DNA of 41,389 nt from positions 183,745-225,133 of the forward strand of contig META01000003.1 of assembly GCA_001772255.1 (NCBI GenBank), in the 5' to 3' direction. This stretch comes from a candidate division Kazan bacterium RBG_13_50_9 (GTDB taxonomy: Bacteria > Patescibacteriota > Kazan-3B-28 > UBA10110). The position numbers were made by a program, and so were the translations under genes. The number at the start of each line of letters is the position of its first letter. The stretch's first letter is position 1. Below are positions 15,198-23,876 of the stretch, one piece after another. The notes beneath the pieces are model-generated. The model was not told the origin of the DNA. It was given only the letters and a program-made list of their open reading frames with translations, and ran no database searches.

Positions 15198-17009
15198 ATG
15201 AAGCTCACTACGAGTCGAATTATCGGTTATGGCTTAGTCCTGGTTTTGAGCATCGCTCTACTGTATAGCATCTTTGGCGCGGGCAGTGGTCCCCTAAAGG
15301 AGATTCCGCTTAGCCAAGTGATCGAGGATGTTGATGCTGGCCGTATAGAAAGGATCATCGTCAAGGACGATGAGCTGACGGTTGTGGGTAATAATGGAGT
15401 AGAGTATCTCTCCCGGAAAGAACCCGGAACCTCGCTAGCTGAAGTAGGGATCGATCCACGGCGAGTGGTGATCGAAGTTAAAGATACTGCCGGCAGCGCC
15501 ATCTGGATAACCTTAATTTCGTCGCTGTTGCCATTCTTACTGATATTCGGCTTTTTGTGGTTTATGTTGCGCCAGGCGCAGGGGGCTAGCAACCAGGCGT
15601 TGTCTTTTGGGCGGAGTCGGGCCCGGATGATGGTACAGCGCGATAAGGATAAGATCACTTTTAAAGACGTAGCGGGGTCCCATGAAGCTAAGCAAGAGCT
15701 GATGGAGGTGGTTGAGTTTCTTAAATACCCCAGCAAATTTTTAAGCATCGGCGCCAGAATCCCCAAAGGGGTATTGCTGCTAGGACCGCCGGGGACAGGC
15801 AAGACCTTGTTGGCCAAGGCGGTGGCGGGGGAGGCCGGGGTGCCATTCTTTAATATCTCGGGCTCCGAGTTTGTGGAGATGTTTGTAGGTGTGGGAGCGT
15901 CTCGGGTTAGAGACCTCTTTGCTAAAGCCAAGCGTAATGCTCCAGCGATTGTGTTTATTGATGAGATTGATGCCGTTGGCCGCCAGCGCGGCGCGGGCTT
16001 GGGTGGCTCCCACGACGAGCGGGAGCAGACCTTAAACCAGATTCTGGTGGAGATGGATGGTTTTGAAACTGATACCAACGTTATTATTATAGCTGCCACC
16101 AACCGGCCAGATGTCTTGGACCCGGCACTGCTTCGCCCAGGTCGCTTTGATAGGCGGGTAATGTTAGACCGGCCGGACATTCAAGATCGAAAAGCGATTC
16201 TAGATATTCACGCTAAGGGTAAGCCCTTTGAAGAAGATGTAGATTTAGGCCGGGTGGCTTCCCAAACCCCTGGTTTTACCGGCGCGGATCTTTACAACCT
16301 GATCAATGAGGCGGCCATATTGGCCGCCCGGTACAACAAAAAACGAATCGGCCAGCATGAACTGACCGAAGCGCTGGAGAAGGTGCTGCTGGGCCCAGAG
16401 CGACGCAATAAGGTTTTAACTGATGAGGAGAAGAAGATCACTGCCTACCATGAAGCGGGGCATGCTATCGTTTCGCATATTTTGCCGCTTGGCGATCCGG
16501 TGCATAAGATCTCAATCGTATCTCGGGGCATGGCGCTGGGTTATACCTGGAGTATGCCTACCCACGATAAGTATTTGCACTCTAAATCTAAATTTGCCGA
16601 TGATCTGGCGGTGATGCTAGGGGGCCGGGCCGCTGAACTATTGATATTTAAAGAGGCCACTACCGGTGCAGCTAACGATCTGCAGCAAGCCACCGACCTG
16701 GCGCGCCGGATGGTGATGCGTTTTGGCATGAGCGAAAAGCTGGGTCCGGTAGCCCTAGGCAGCCGAGAGGAGCTAGTCTTTCTGGGCCGGGAGATCCATG
16801 AACAGAAGAACTATAGCGAAAAGGTAGCGGCCATCATTGATGATGAGGTAGCATCACTGATCAATTCAGCAGTGGATAAGGCAGTAGTAACGCTCAAAAA
16901 GTATCACAAAGAGCTGGATGCTATTGCTGCCCGATTGATCGAAAAAGAGACGATCGACCATGAAGATTTTGCTGCCTTCTTCCCGGGCATAACCAAAGAC
17001 GATAGCTAG
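15198..17009 (+). CDS. ftsH: ATP-dependent zinc metalloprotease FtsH
   Basis: The protein has 603 residues and is a membrane-anchored AAA+ protease for quality control. The first membrane segment lies at about residues 7-25, and a periplasmic-type domain and a second segment (about 103-125) follow. The Walker A motif is GPPGTGKT (196-203), Walker B is [11 protein letters not shown], and the SRH contains [21 protein letters not shown]. The zinc site HEAGH begins at residue 418, and the third ligand region is [13 protein letters not shown]. All catalytic residues are present. The gene lies between tilS and murJ with gaps of 3 and 9 bases. Confidence 0.97.
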   Translation: MKLTTSRIIGYGLVLVLSIALLYSIFGAGSGPLKEIPLSQVIEDVDAGRIERIIVKDDELTVVGNNGVEYLSRKEPGTSLAEVGIDPRRVVIEVKDTAGSAIWITLISSLLPFLLIFGFLWFMLRQAQGASNQALSFGRSRARMMVQRDKDKITFKDVAGSHEAKQELMEVVEFLKYPSKFLSIGARIPKGVLLLGPPGTGKTLLAKAVAGEAGVPFFNISGSEFVEMFVGVGASRVRDLFAKAKRNAPAIVFIDEIDAVGRQRGAGLGGSHDEREQTLNQILVEMDGFETDTNVIIIAATNRPDVLDPALLRPGRFDRRVMLDRPDIQDRKAILDIHAKGKPFEEDVDLGRVASQTPGFTGADLYNLINEAAILAARYNKKRIGQHELTEALEKVLLGPERRNKVLTDEEKKITAYHEAGHAIVSHILPLGDPVHKISIVSRGMALGYTWSMPTHDKYLHSKSKFADDLAVMLGGRAAELLIFKEATTGAANDLQQATDLARRMVMRFGMSEKLGPVALGSREELVFLGREIHEQKNYSEKVAAIIDDEVASLINSAVDKAVVTLKKYHKELDAIAARLIEKETIDHEDFAAFFPGITKDDS

Positions 17010-17018
17010 AATTAGCGC

Positions 17019-18590
17019 ATGCGCCAGATCATTACCCGTAGCTCCAGTGTGTTTGAGGCAACGATGGTATTGGCCGTTGCCTCTTTAGTTAGTCGATTGT
17101 TTGGTTTGATCCGCGACCGTACGCTGGCTACTCATTTCGGGGCGGGGGACATTCTAGACTCCTATTTTGCTGCCTTTAAAATTCCTGACCTGATCTTCAA
17201 CCTGTTGATCTTGGGGGCGCTCTCGTCAGCGTTTATTCCAGTGTTTGTGGAGTATGTGCGGCGCAACGGCAAAGAAGAGGCTTGGAGCTTGGTCAACTCC
17301 CTGGTGAATTTTGGCATCGTGGTCTTGACTGGCACGCTCCTTTTGATCGCTATCTTTGCGCCTTATCTGGCCAAGTTCGTTGCCCCCGGCTTTGAGCCAG
17401 ACAAGCTCATGATGGTGGCTAACTTGATGCGGGTGATGCTACTCTCGCCTTTATTCTTTGGCTTGAGCAACTTGGCGGGGGGGATTCTTAACTCCTTTAA
17501 GAATTTTATTGTCTATGCTATCGCCCCGATCCTCTATAACGTGGGAATCATTGGCGGGGTGATCTTTTTAGTGCCGCAGTTTGGCTACATGGGGCTGGCT
17601 TACGGGGTGGTTCTGGGGGCGTTCTTGCATATGCTGATCCAGCTGCCGAGTGTCTTTGCTTTAGGCTATCGTTATCGAATGCGCATTGACCTTAAGCATC
17701 CCGCTCTGCGCCAGATCGCTGCTTTGATGATCCCCCGAACTATGGGGATCGCTGCCCAGCAAGTCACGGTTTTAGTAAATACCGTTATAGCCTCGACTTT
17801 GGCAGTGGGCAGCATTGCCGTGCTGAACTTAGCTGACAATATCTACAGCTTACCAGTCAGCATCTTCGGCATCTCTTTCGCGGTAGCGGTATTCCCCACT
17901 TTAGCGGAACGCTACACTCTCAAGCAAGTGGGGGAGTTTAAGAAAGATTTTGTGCAAACCCTGCGCCAGATACTCTATTTGATCATCCCGATGACCATGG
18001 TGTATTGGTTACTGCGGGCCCAGATCGTGCGGTTGGTTTTGGGGGCCGGGCAGTTTGGCTGGGAGGATACTCGATTTACTATCTCGGTCTTAGCTTTTAT
18101 GACCATCGGTATGGCGGCTCACGCCGTGGTCCCGCTCTTGGCACGTTCATTCTACGCCCTGCAGGATACTAAAACCCCCTTTTTGACCAGCTTGGTGACC
18201 TTGATTATAGATATCGTAGCGGCTTTGCTCTTGATTACTTATTTGAAGGTGGTGGGGTTGGCGCTGGCCATCTCCATTGCCGCGCTGGTTAATGCCATTA
18301 CTTTGTTTTGGATTCTTAGCCTACGTCTCGGCGGCTTGCCGGTAAAGCAGCTTTGGAATGCGGTGGTTAAGATAGTAGGGAGCAGCATAGTGATGGGAGC
18401 CATGGGGTATGGGACGCTGCAGGCAGCCAGCTGGGTGGTAGATACCCATACCTTTGTGGGGCTGCTAACTCAAACCCTGGCCGCCATAGTGGTCGCTGGC
18501 CTGACTTACCTGGCAGTTACTCGTAGGCTAGGCCTTCCGGAGGTTAAGATGGTGCTAAGGCCAATGAGCTTACTTTTAAGAAAAGAGTAG
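17019..18590 (+). CDS. murJ: Lipid II flippase MurJ (MviN family)
   Basis: The protein has 523 residues and about 14 membrane helices. The N-terminal signature LASLVSRLFGLIRDRTLATHFGAG and the block DSYFAAFKIPDLIFNLL are diagnostic, with later RSFYALQDTKTPF typical of the MOP-family fold. MurJ exports lipid-linked peptidoglycan precursor, so its presence indicates a peptidoglycan wall. The start at 17019 (MRQIITRSSS) fits the family, and a shorter leader is unlikely. Its TAG stop is followed directly by the ATG of the transporter gene. Confidence 0.94.
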   Translation: MRQIITRSSSVFEATMVLAVASLVSRLFGLIRDRTLATHFGAGDILDSYFAAFKIPDLIFNLLILGALSSAFIPVFVEYVRRNGKEEAWSLVNSLVNFGIVVLTGTLLLIAIFAPYLAKFVAPGFEPDKLMMVANLMRVMLLSPLFFGLSNLAGGILNSFKNFIVYAIAPILYNVGIIGGVIFLVPQFGYMGLAYGVVLGAFLHMLIQLPSVFALGYRYRMRIDLKHPALRQIAALMIPRTMGIAAQQVTVLVNTVIASTLAVGSIAVLNLADNIYSLPVSIFGISFAVAVFPTLAERYTLKQVGEFKKDFVQTLRQILYLIIPMTMVYWLLRAQIVRLVLGAGQFGWEDTRFTISVLAFMTIGMAAHAVVPLLARSFYALQDTKTPFLTSLVTLIIDIVAALLLITYLKVVGLALAISIAALVNAITLFWILSLRLGGLPVKQLWNAVVKIVGSSIVMGAMGYGTLQAASWVVDTHTFVGLLTQTLAAIVVAGLTYLAVTRRLGLPEVKMVLRPMSLLLRKE

Positions 18591-19511
18591 ATGTCCTGGA
18601 CGGTTATTCCCTGGTACGTCTTCGCCCTTATCTCTGCTGTCCTAGTAGGGGCTAAGGTAGTCTTCCAGAAAACCGAACTCAAAAGAGAGCATTCGCTAGA
18701 CTATGTGGTGGCAGCTTCGGTGGTAGCGATGCTGGTGAGCTTCTTTTTGTGGCCGTGGGTCAGGTGGAACAGCTTAGATGGCCTGACCATCGCCTATACC
18801 TACGCCGCCTCCATTTTGGGCTCCTTAGCTATTTGGCTGGGGGCTAAGGCCTTGAGGCATTTAGATGTTTCGTTTGTCGCCCCCCAATCGGTGGTTACTG
18901 CGGTCTTTACTTTGCTTTTTGCTTACCTTTTTTTGGGAGAGGTTTTAAGCAGCAACCAATGGCTAGGGGCAGTGGTGATGATAGTAAGCGGTGCGATCTT
19001 GGCGCAGGGTGCGCTATCGTTCCAAGGCACTCACCCTTTCGGTTTTCCGGGGATGCTTAGGGTGGGCGACCTTTTTGACCGGCGGAAGGTGCTTTTTTAC
19101 GAGCTGTTGCTTTTGCTCTCTATGGTTTTCATTGGTCTGTCGAGCATCTTTGATAAGATCATCTTACTACGCACGGATGTAGTGAGTTTTGTCTTTGTGG
19201 TCGGTATCTTTCTCTTTATTAACCATGTGGTTCTGTATTTGGTGGTGAAGGGGGATATCAGGCAGATACCGGCCCATGTGGAGAATTTGGGGTGGCTGAT
19301 CGTCTGGATCGCGGTTCTCACCGTGCTGGCCCGGCTGGCTTATTCCCAAGCTTTGAGCATGACGGAGGTATCTTTAGTGATCCCGCTCAAGAAAAGCTCC
19401 ATTTTGGTATCGACTATTTGGGGCAGCCAGCTATTTCGAGAAAAGCAGCTACCTTTGCGGGTAGTGGTAGCTATCCTGATGCTTGTGGGGGTGTGGTTGC
19501 TGGTTAGTTAG
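18591..19511 (+). CDS. EamA/DMT-family membrane transporter
   Basis: The protein has 306 residues with about ten hydrophobic helices arranged as two EamA repeats. The first repeat ends with LFAYLFLGEVLSSNQWLGAVVMIVSGAIL, and the second with STIWGSQLFREKQLPLRVVVAILMLVGVWLL. Members of the family export metabolites or carry nucleotide sugars; the substrate cannot be read from the sequence. It starts with zero spacing from murJ, suggesting translational coupling and perhaps an envelope-related role (inference). Confidence 0.85.
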   Translation: MSWTVIPWYVFALISAVLVGAKVVFQKTELKREHSLDYVVAASVVAMLVSFFLWPWVRWNSLDGLTIAYTYAASILGSLAIWLGAKALRHLDVSFVAPQSVVTAVFTLLFAYLFLGEVLSSNQWLGAVVMIVSGAILAQGALSFQGTHPFGFPGMLRVGDLFDRRKVLFYELLLLLSMVFIGLSSIFDKIILLRTDVVSFVFVVGIFLFINHVVLYLVVKGDIRQIPAHVENLGWLIVWIAVLTVLARLAYSQALSMTEVSLVIPLKKSSILVSTIWGSQLFREKQLPLRVVVAILMLVGVWLLVS

Positions 19512-19534
19512 CTGGTTTAGTTGAGTATATGGCA

Positions 19535-19559
19535 AACCCGGCGCGCGTGGCGCCGGGTT
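19535..19559. terminator. Strong hairpin between convergent genes
   Basis: AACCCGGCGC and GCGCCGGGTT are perfect 10-base arms with a 5-base loop. It lies between the transporter and a convergent minus-strand gene. No T-run follows on either strand, so termination is inferred from position and stability. Confidence 0.6.
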
Positions 19560-19593
19560 ATCTGCGAGAACTGCTACTGACCGGGGGGTAACA

Positions 19594-20028
19594 CTATAGA
19601 TCGATCTGGATGGCCTTGCGGAAGTGATCTCCGAAGAAAGGCCATCCTGCCCAGCGGAACTGCCAGTACGCCTCTGGCGGGAGTTCTACCACTAAGTGGA
19701 TGAACTTCCAGCTGCTATCTCCCTCATACTGCATGCGGTAGATAGCGGCGTGCGGCTTTCCTTTCTGGGCTTTTTTGAGAGTGGTAGTAGAGAGACTACA
19801 CTTTCGCTCGGGATGTCCCGAGACGAAGCGCACCCTTACGTACCACTCGCTCCCTTCCTCCTCGACGGCGGCGATGGCGGCGATCTGCCCCTCTTGGATG
19901 AGCTCGTATCCAATTGGGTGATTGGATGCAAACGTTGCTTGGGGTATAGACCACCAGTAGAGCAACGCCAAGAGGATCAGCGCGAAAGTAGTAATCCATC
20001 CTGCGGCGGCGAGGAATGGTTTCTTCAT
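19594..20028 (-). CDS. Small membrane-anchored protein of unknown function
   Basis: The start at 20028 (MKKPFLAAAGWITTF) follows a clear ribosome site, GGAGGG about nine bases upstream, so the longer frame is rejected. One N-terminal membrane helix (about 7-26) precedes an extracytoplasmic domain of roughly 115 residues rich in aromatic residues, ending EAYWQFRWAGWPFFGDHFRKAIQIDL. No family recognised. It lies directly downstream of the CAT tRNA at 20083 and may share its transcript. Confidence 0.65.
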   Translation of the reverse strand: MKKPFLAAAGWITTFALILLALLYWWSIPQATFASNHPIGYELIQEGQIAAIAAVEEEGSEWYVRVRFVSGHPERKCSLSTTTLKKAQKGKPHAAIYRMQYEGDSSWKFIHLVVELPPEAYWQFRWAGWPFFGDHFRKAIQIDL

Positions 20029-20082
20029 CTTGGAACCCTCCTTAAGGATTCCCCCGGTCAGCAGATTGGTTGTCAAAGATCG

Positions 20083-20154
20083 TGGCGACGGCTGGGATTG
20101 AACCAGCAACCTCTGGGCTATGAGCCCATTGCTCTACCACTGAGCTACATCGCC
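20083..20154 (-). tRNA. Fourth tRNA with CAT anticodon
   Basis: The acceptor is GGCGATG/CGTCGCC, and the T-arm contains GGTTCAATCC. The anticodon loop is CTCATAG between GGG and CCC, i.e. the three G-C pairs usually seen in initiator tRNAs, but the first pair G1-C72 is closed, so it is not an initiator. CCA is not encoded (the bases after the discriminator A are CGA), unlike the other intact tRNAs in this window. Confidence 0.85.
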
Positions 20155-20163
20155 AGTAGAAGC

Positions 20164-20326
20164 GCGAGAGGAGGGATTTGAACCCTCAAACAGCCGGCCA
20201 GCAAGCCTCCCCCTTACTTGGTGGCGGCTATGATTAATGCGGGGTTTCACTGGCCAATGATCCTGCCTGAGCCGCCATGCTTCTTCGGGCATGTCCGGGA
20301 ATCCATCCCAGCAAGGCACCCCTCGC
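20164..20326 (-). ncRNA. Unexplained 163-nt tRNA-like RNA
   Basis: The ends form a tRNA acceptor stem (GCGAGGG at 20326-20320 with CTCTCGC at 20170-20164, one G-U pair). A perfect T-arm, GAGGG-TTCAAAT-CCCTC, precedes the 3' strand. Instead of D and anticodon arms, the middle holds about 125 bases with hairpins GGGA/TCCC, CATGC/GCATG and a 7-bp stem GGCGGCT/AGCCGCC. The discriminator is G; CCA is absent. It ends 10 bases before the CAT tRNA gene on the same strand. Candidates are a tRNA with an insertion, a reduced tmRNA or an unknown RNA. I could not recognise a proteolysis tag or an anticodon. Confidence 0.45.
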
Positions 20327-20339
20327 GTGTATACGTGTA

Positions 20340-20690
20340 TAAAGGTTCAGCATCGAATATAAAAAGCTAAAAACAAAGGTCGGCTTGGGCAGGGCTCATG
20401 CCAATCTCTGTTGCCCGGTATGTAGAAAGGGTGCCTACGGGCCTCGCGCCCTAGCTACTTGATTGATTTTCAAAGTCCTAAGGGTGAGACCCGCAGGACA
20501 TTCCAATACTACACCAAATTTGGTAAATGTCAAGTTTATTGCTCCCGTAGCCCCTTTTTCAGGGGAAAATGCCTGCCCCATACCAATAGCCCACTGGTTT
20601 ACCGGCCAAGGCAAATCCGGCCTATTTGGTATCGGGGTCAAGAGGGGTTCTTTGCTCTGGTAGCGGAGTAAGTAGTATGATGAGATATCC
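20340..20690. other. Structured intergenic region, no convincing gene
   Basis: About 350 bases contain dense base pairing: GTCCT-GGGT/ACCC-AGGAC (20475-20499), the palindrome ACCAAATTTGGT (20513-20524), CCCC/GGGG around TTTTTCA, and a long stem CCCCATACCAA/TTGGTATCGGGG (roughly 20576-20640). Open frames here lack start signals and family resemblance. On the minus strand a hairpin followed by a T-rich run lies near 20360-20410. Confidence 0.4.
20506..20533 (-). promoter_or_regulatory. Candidate minus-strand promoter with palindromic spacer
   Basis: On the minus strand TTGACA (20533-20528) is followed after 16 bases by TAGTAT (20511-20506). The spacer contains the perfect 12-base palindrome ACCAAATTTGGT. 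The expected transcript would begin at the hairpin at 20499-20475 and run toward the tRNA-like RNA. Confidence 0.45.
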
Positions 20691-20718
20691 TCACCCAAGA
20701 GGAGAGGAGGTGGGCCTC

Positions 20719-21066
20719 ATGCCTACCACAATGTACCTCAGTTGTTCTAAGCGTGTTCAGCGGGGCGGGGAGAGAATCCGGTGCAGCAAGCCACTAACCC
20801 TTTCGCATTCTGACGAAGAGTTTGTGTGGCTGGGCTGCCCTGATGGTCATGTGCACAGATTCACTCGTTGCTATATCAGTCGCTTTCTCTTCCCAATAGC
20901 TGGTGGCAGAGTAGTGCCATTCCCTGGTGAGTGCCCTTTCTGTCATACCCAGCTCAATCCTCGTGCTTCCGCTTTGGCCACGGGCCTGATCGAATGTGGC
21001 AATTGCCAAACTCGACTATCCTACAACCAAAAGCGCCAGCAATGGGAAATAGCCGACATCCACTAA
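20719..21066 (+). CDS. Zinc-ribbon protein of unknown function
   Basis: The start at 20719 is chosen because GGAGG lies eight bases upstream; upstream in-frame codons have no such signal. The protein has 115 residues. Cysteines are arranged as a C-terminal zinc ribbon (C72-P-F-C75 and C93-G-N-C96), and additional Cys/His residues sit at 9, 22, 40, 44, 46 and 51, possibly a second metal site. No enzyme motif is seen. A nucleic-acid or protein-binding role would be usual for such ribbons but is inference. Confidence 0.6.
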   Translation: MPTTMYLSCSKRVQRGGERIRCSKPLTLSHSDEEFVWLGCPDGHVHRFTRCYISRFLFPIAGGRVVPFPGECPFCHTQLNPRASALATGLIECGNCQTRLSYNQKRQQWEIADIH

Positions 21067-21077
21067 CATGAACACGC

Positions 21078-21107
21078 CCGAGACAACTGAATTTCCCGGG
21101 CGGCCGC
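21078..21107 (+). terminator. Hairpin after the zinc-ribbon gene
   Basis: CGCCCG and CGGGCG form a 6-base stem about ten bases after the stop codon, with a 16-base loop. No T-run follows, so it is a weak terminator candidate. Confidence 0.35.
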
Positions 21108-21175
21108 ACACGGGCCACCCTACCTTTAGTAGAATAGACTTATGGCCCAGAACGAGATAAGAAATTTCTGTATCA

Positions 21176-21247
21176 CCCCGATAGTAGAAATGTCGGATTT
21201 GCCTAAGCCGGCAAATCAACAACGATTTCACTACGGGGCAAGTTGCT
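21176..21247. repeat. Structured repeat E, copy 1
   Basis: The core 21176-21238 (63 bases) starts CCCCG and ends CGGGG. The outer stem is CCCCG-TAGT-GAAAT with its complement (two bulged bases). An inner 8-base hairpin is GATTTGCC/GGCAAATC. A small palindrome GCAA-G-TTGC follows directly after the core. A second copy of identical length lies at 37558-37620. It ends eight bases before the lepA start region. Confidence 0.85.
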
Positions 21248-21254
21248 CATATTT

Positions 21255-23024
21255 ATGGATAAGATAAGAAACCTTTGCATTATTGCGCATATTGATCACG
21301 GGAAGTCGACGTTGGCGGACCGATTTTTGGAGGTTACCGGGACGGTCGAGAAACGGAAGATGCGGCAGCAGCTACTCGATACGATGGAGCTGGAGCGGGA
21401 GAGGGGGATCACCATCAAACTGCAGCCGGTCAGGATGCGGTATAAAGGTTATGTGCTGAATCTCATAGACACACCGGGGCATGTGGATTTTAGTTACGAG
21501 GTATCGCGCTCTTTGGCAGCAGTCGAGGGCGCTATTTTGTTAGTGGATGCGAGCCAAGGGATCGAAGCCCAAACCTTGGCCCACTTGCATCTGGCGCGCG
21601 GGCAGGGGCTTACGATTATCCCGGCAGTGAATAAGGTTGACCTGCCCGGAGCGGACAAAGCAGGCACTAAAAGGGCACTCTCGAATTTGCTAGGTGTAGA
21701 GGAAGCTGGAGTCCTTGAGGTTTCCGGCAAGACCGGGGCGGGGGTGGAGGTGCTGCTAGATGCTGTGGTGGAACAGGTCCCTCCGCCTAGGGGGAGGATC
21801 GACAGGCCACTGCGGGCATTGGTATTTGATTCAGTTTTCGATAAGTATAAAGGAGTCATCGCTTACGTGCGAATAGTGGATGGAGAGATAAAAGCAGAAA
21901 CTAAGATTACAATGATGGCCTCCCAGTCAATCTCGGAAGTTTTGGAGGTAGGTACATTTGCCCCCCAGCTCACCAAAACTAAGTTGCTGTCGGCGGGGGA
22001 GATCGGTTATGTGGCCACGGGCTTAAGAGAGGTCAGCCAGGTGCGGGTAGGCGATACGATCACTCTGGCAGATAGTGCTGATGTGATGCCCCTCACGGGA
22101 TATAAGAAGGTGCTGCCGTTCGTCTATGCCGGCATCTTTACCGTGGACAACAATGATTACCCGAAGTTGCGGGATGCCTTGCAGCGCTTGAGTTTGAACG
22201 ACTCTGCGCTGGTCTATGAACCAGAGAACTCTCCGGCATTAGGATTTGGTTTTAGGTGCGGCTTTTTAGGCTTACTACATTTGGAGATAGTTAAGGAACG
22301 GTTAGAGCGAGAGTTCGATCTAAATCTAATAGCTACCACACCCAGCGTGAGTTATAGGGTGGAGCTAACTGATGGGAAAGAAGCACTGGTGAGCAACCCC
22401 ACTGAGCTACCACTAGCGAATAAGATCAAAACTATCGCCGAGCCATGGGTTAGCTTAGAGATCCTTTCACCAGCCAGATATTTAGGCAGCTTGATGGAGA
22501 TATTACAGAATCGGCGGGGGGTCCAGAAAAACATCGAACATCTAGACAAGGAGAGAGTCTTAGTGACCTACGAAGTGCCCTTGGGCAGCATTATAGTAGA
22601 TTTCTATGATCAGCTCAAAAGCATATCTTCCGGCTATGCCTCGATGAACTATATATTCTTGGAGTATAGGGCGGGGGATCTAGTGAAGGTAGATGTGCTG
22701 GTGGGGGGCAGTGTTATTGATGCCCTTAGCGTGATAGTTGATAAGCCATCGGCTCAAAGAGTTGGCAAAATGATCGTGGCTAAGCTAAAGGAGGTAGTGC
22801 CCAAACAGAACTTCAAGATTGCCTTGCAGGCAGCCATCGGTAGCAAGATCATTGCTCGGGATGATATCGCGCCGTACCGTAAGGATGTCTTAGCCAAGCT
22901 CTATGGCGGGGATAGAACCAGGAAGGATAAGCTTTTGGAAAAGCAGAAGAAGGGCAAGAAGCGCCTCAAGATGGTAGGCAAGGTTGAGATCCCCCAAGAC
23001 GCTTTCTTAAAACTCCTCTCCTAA
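21255..23024 (+). CDS. lepA: Elongation factor 4 (LepA GTPase)
   Basis: The protein has 589 residues from the ATG at 21255 (MDKIRNLCIIAHIDHGKSTL); an in-frame ATG at 21243 would add four residues inside the upstream repeat. The GTPase motifs are AHIDHGKST, DTPGHVDF and NKVDLPGA, and the LepA-specific C-terminal part is complete, ending in the basic block KLLEKQKKGKKRLKMVGKVEIPQDAFL. LepA acts on stalled or assembling ribosomes. No SD precedes the start. The structured repeat E stands exactly in the expected leader. Confidence 0.96.
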   Translation: MDKIRNLCIIAHIDHGKSTLADRFLEVTGTVEKRKMRQQLLDTMELERERGITIKLQPVRMRYKGYVLNLIDTPGHVDFSYEVSRSLAAVEGAILLVDASQGIEAQTLAHLHLARGQGLTIIPAVNKVDLPGADKAGTKRALSNLLGVEEAGVLEVSGKTGAGVEVLLDAVVEQVPPPRGRIDRPLRALVFDSVFDKYKGVIAYVRIVDGEIKAETKITMMASQSISEVLEVGTFAPQLTKTKLLSAGEIGYVATGLREVSQVRVGDTITLADSADVMPLTGYKKVLPFVYAGIFTVDNNDYPKLRDALQRLSLNDSALVYEPENSPALGFGFRCGFLGLLHLEIVKERLEREFDLNLIATTPSVSYRVELTDGKEALVSNPTELPLANKIKTIAEPWVSLEILSPARYLGSLMEILQNRRGVQKNIEHLDKERVLVTYEVPLGSIIVDFYDQLKSISSGYASMNYIFLEYRAGDLVKVDVLVGGSVIDALSVIVDKPSAQRVGKMIVAKLKEVVPKQNFKIALQAAIGSKIIARDDIAPYRKDVLAKLYGGDRTRKDKLLEKQKKGKKRLKMVGKVEIPQDAFLKLLS

Positions 23025-23034
23025 ACTTGTTGTG

Positions 23035-23056
23035 TACTACGCTATATAGCGTAGTA
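23035..23056. repeat. Perfect 22-bp palindrome after lepA
   Basis: TACTACGCTAT is followed immediately by its reverse complement, with no loop. It lies 10 bases after the lepA stop and about 85 bases before the next start. It could be an operator or recombination-type site. Confidence 0.75.
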
Positions 23057-23141
23057 GCGGGGTGCGAGGTAGGGGGAGCTTGATGAAAGGGGGAGTTTTT
23101 GGTAGTCTGGGAGTATCTTTTCTCCGAGGAGGTTGAAGAAG

Positions 23142-23660
23142 ATGTTTTTTAACATAATGCTGCTAGTGTTCCTGCTAGTGGGCGTTGTGGCAGCTGCCTA
23201 CGACATCTGGTCTTGGGTACACGCTCTCGATGTGCGCCGGGGGGTGTACAAAGAGCAGGGGGTAGAGGGATGGCTGTATCTCTTCATGACCGTAGGGGCG
23301 GCAGCTGTCCAGTGCTTGATCGTGGCGGTCGGCTGGGGGATTCTCTTGGGGGCCGGTGCGGTGGCTTGGTTTGATGCCCGATTCTGGCTACTGGCAACGG
23401 TAGCTGCTCTGATTTGCGGCAACGCGGTGGCGATGTACCAGGTCTACTATATTCTAGCCGACGTGACGCCATGGTCTTTGCCCCAGTTGGTACTGGCAAC
23501 AGGGCTATCCGCTATCGTGGGAGGGGTGCTTTCCTATATCACCATCGGCCTGGGCGTGCTCGTGTGCCTGTTCGCTCTGTGCATGTATGTTGGATTGAGT
23601 TGGGACGACTATCGTTCCCAACGCCAACAGCTGAGCAATCCACAGGTCCCTACCGGTTGA
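23142..23660 (+). CDS. Multi-pass membrane protein of unknown function
   Basis: The ATG at 23142 is preceded by AGGAGG with nine bases of spacing; the in-frame TTG at 23133 touches the ribosome site and is rejected. The protein has 172 residues with four to five membrane helices (about 4-21, 45-75, 82-100, 108-150) and a short soluble C-terminus rich in Gln and Ser. I do not recognise a family. It lies between lepA and the heat-shock operon, separated from both by palindromic hairpins. Confidence 0.65.
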   Translation: MFFNIMLLVFLLVGVVAAAYDIWSWVHALDVRRGVYKEQGVEGWLYLFMTVGAAAVQCLIVAVGWGILLGAGAVAWFDARFWLLATVAALICGNAVAMYQVYYILADVTPWSLPQLVLATGLSAIVGGVLSYITIGLGVLVCLFALCMYVGLSWDDYRSQRQQLSNPQVPTG

Positions 23661-23718
23661 AGCGGCAATGGCACAACATTACACACGGGAACACTATTAC
23701 TGGCAGGCCGCGCTCGTC

Positions 23719-23782
23719 AAAATGCCCTGAGAGGGAGCGCATCGCTTGAGCATATCAGCGATTCGCACTTTTTCAGGGCATT
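23719..23782. terminator. Long interrupted hairpin ahead of the heat-shock operon
   Basis: AATGCCCTGA (23721-23730) pairs with TCAGGGCATT (23773-23782), and ATCGCT pairs with AGCGAT inside. It may end the upstream transcript and insulate hrcA. Confidence 0.5.
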
Positions 23783-23828
23783 CCCATATGTAAATTATCC
23801 GCTCTGGTAGCCATGTTGGGGGTTCTCT

Positions 23829-23855
23829 TTAGCAGTCGCTTGACACGAGTGCTAA
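23829..23855. promoter_or_regulatory. CIRCE operator (HrcA binding site)
   Basis: TTAGCAGTC-N9-GAGTGCTAA matches the CIRCE consensus TTAGCACTC-N9-GAGTGCTAA with a single change in the left arm. The -35 box TTGACA (23840-23845) lies in the 9-base spacer, so bound HrcA would block polymerase. It directly precedes hrcA, consistent with autoregulation of the chaperone operon. Confidence 0.9.
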
Positions 23856-23868
23856 GTGGTTTTAAAAT
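23840..23868 (+). promoter_or_regulatory. Heat-shock operon promoter
   Basis: TTGACA and TAAAAT are separated by 17 bases. The predicted transcript start near 23875 is only two bases before the hrcA ATG, so the mRNA should be leaderless. Confidence 0.85.
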
Positions 23869-23876
23869 AATTCGGT

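Noticed and set aside
15227-16180. A 317-residue frame opposite ftsH
   Set aside because: It is a shadow of a highly conserved gene on the other strand and carries low-complexity Ser/Pro/Arg content typical of antisense frames.
20164-20326. Canonical tmRNA or group I intron-containing tRNA
   Set aside because: The length of 163 nt is too short for either, no tag ending in Ala-Leu-Ala-Ala type residues is seen, and no split anticodon loop could be placed.
20435-20698. Overlapping open frames on both strands
   Set aside because: They lie in a strongly palindromic region, have no ribosome sites and resemble no family; the pairing explains the openness of both strands.
23133-23141. TTG start for the membrane protein
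   Set aside because: The AGGAGG ribosome site directly touches the TTG; spacing fits the ATG at 23142.
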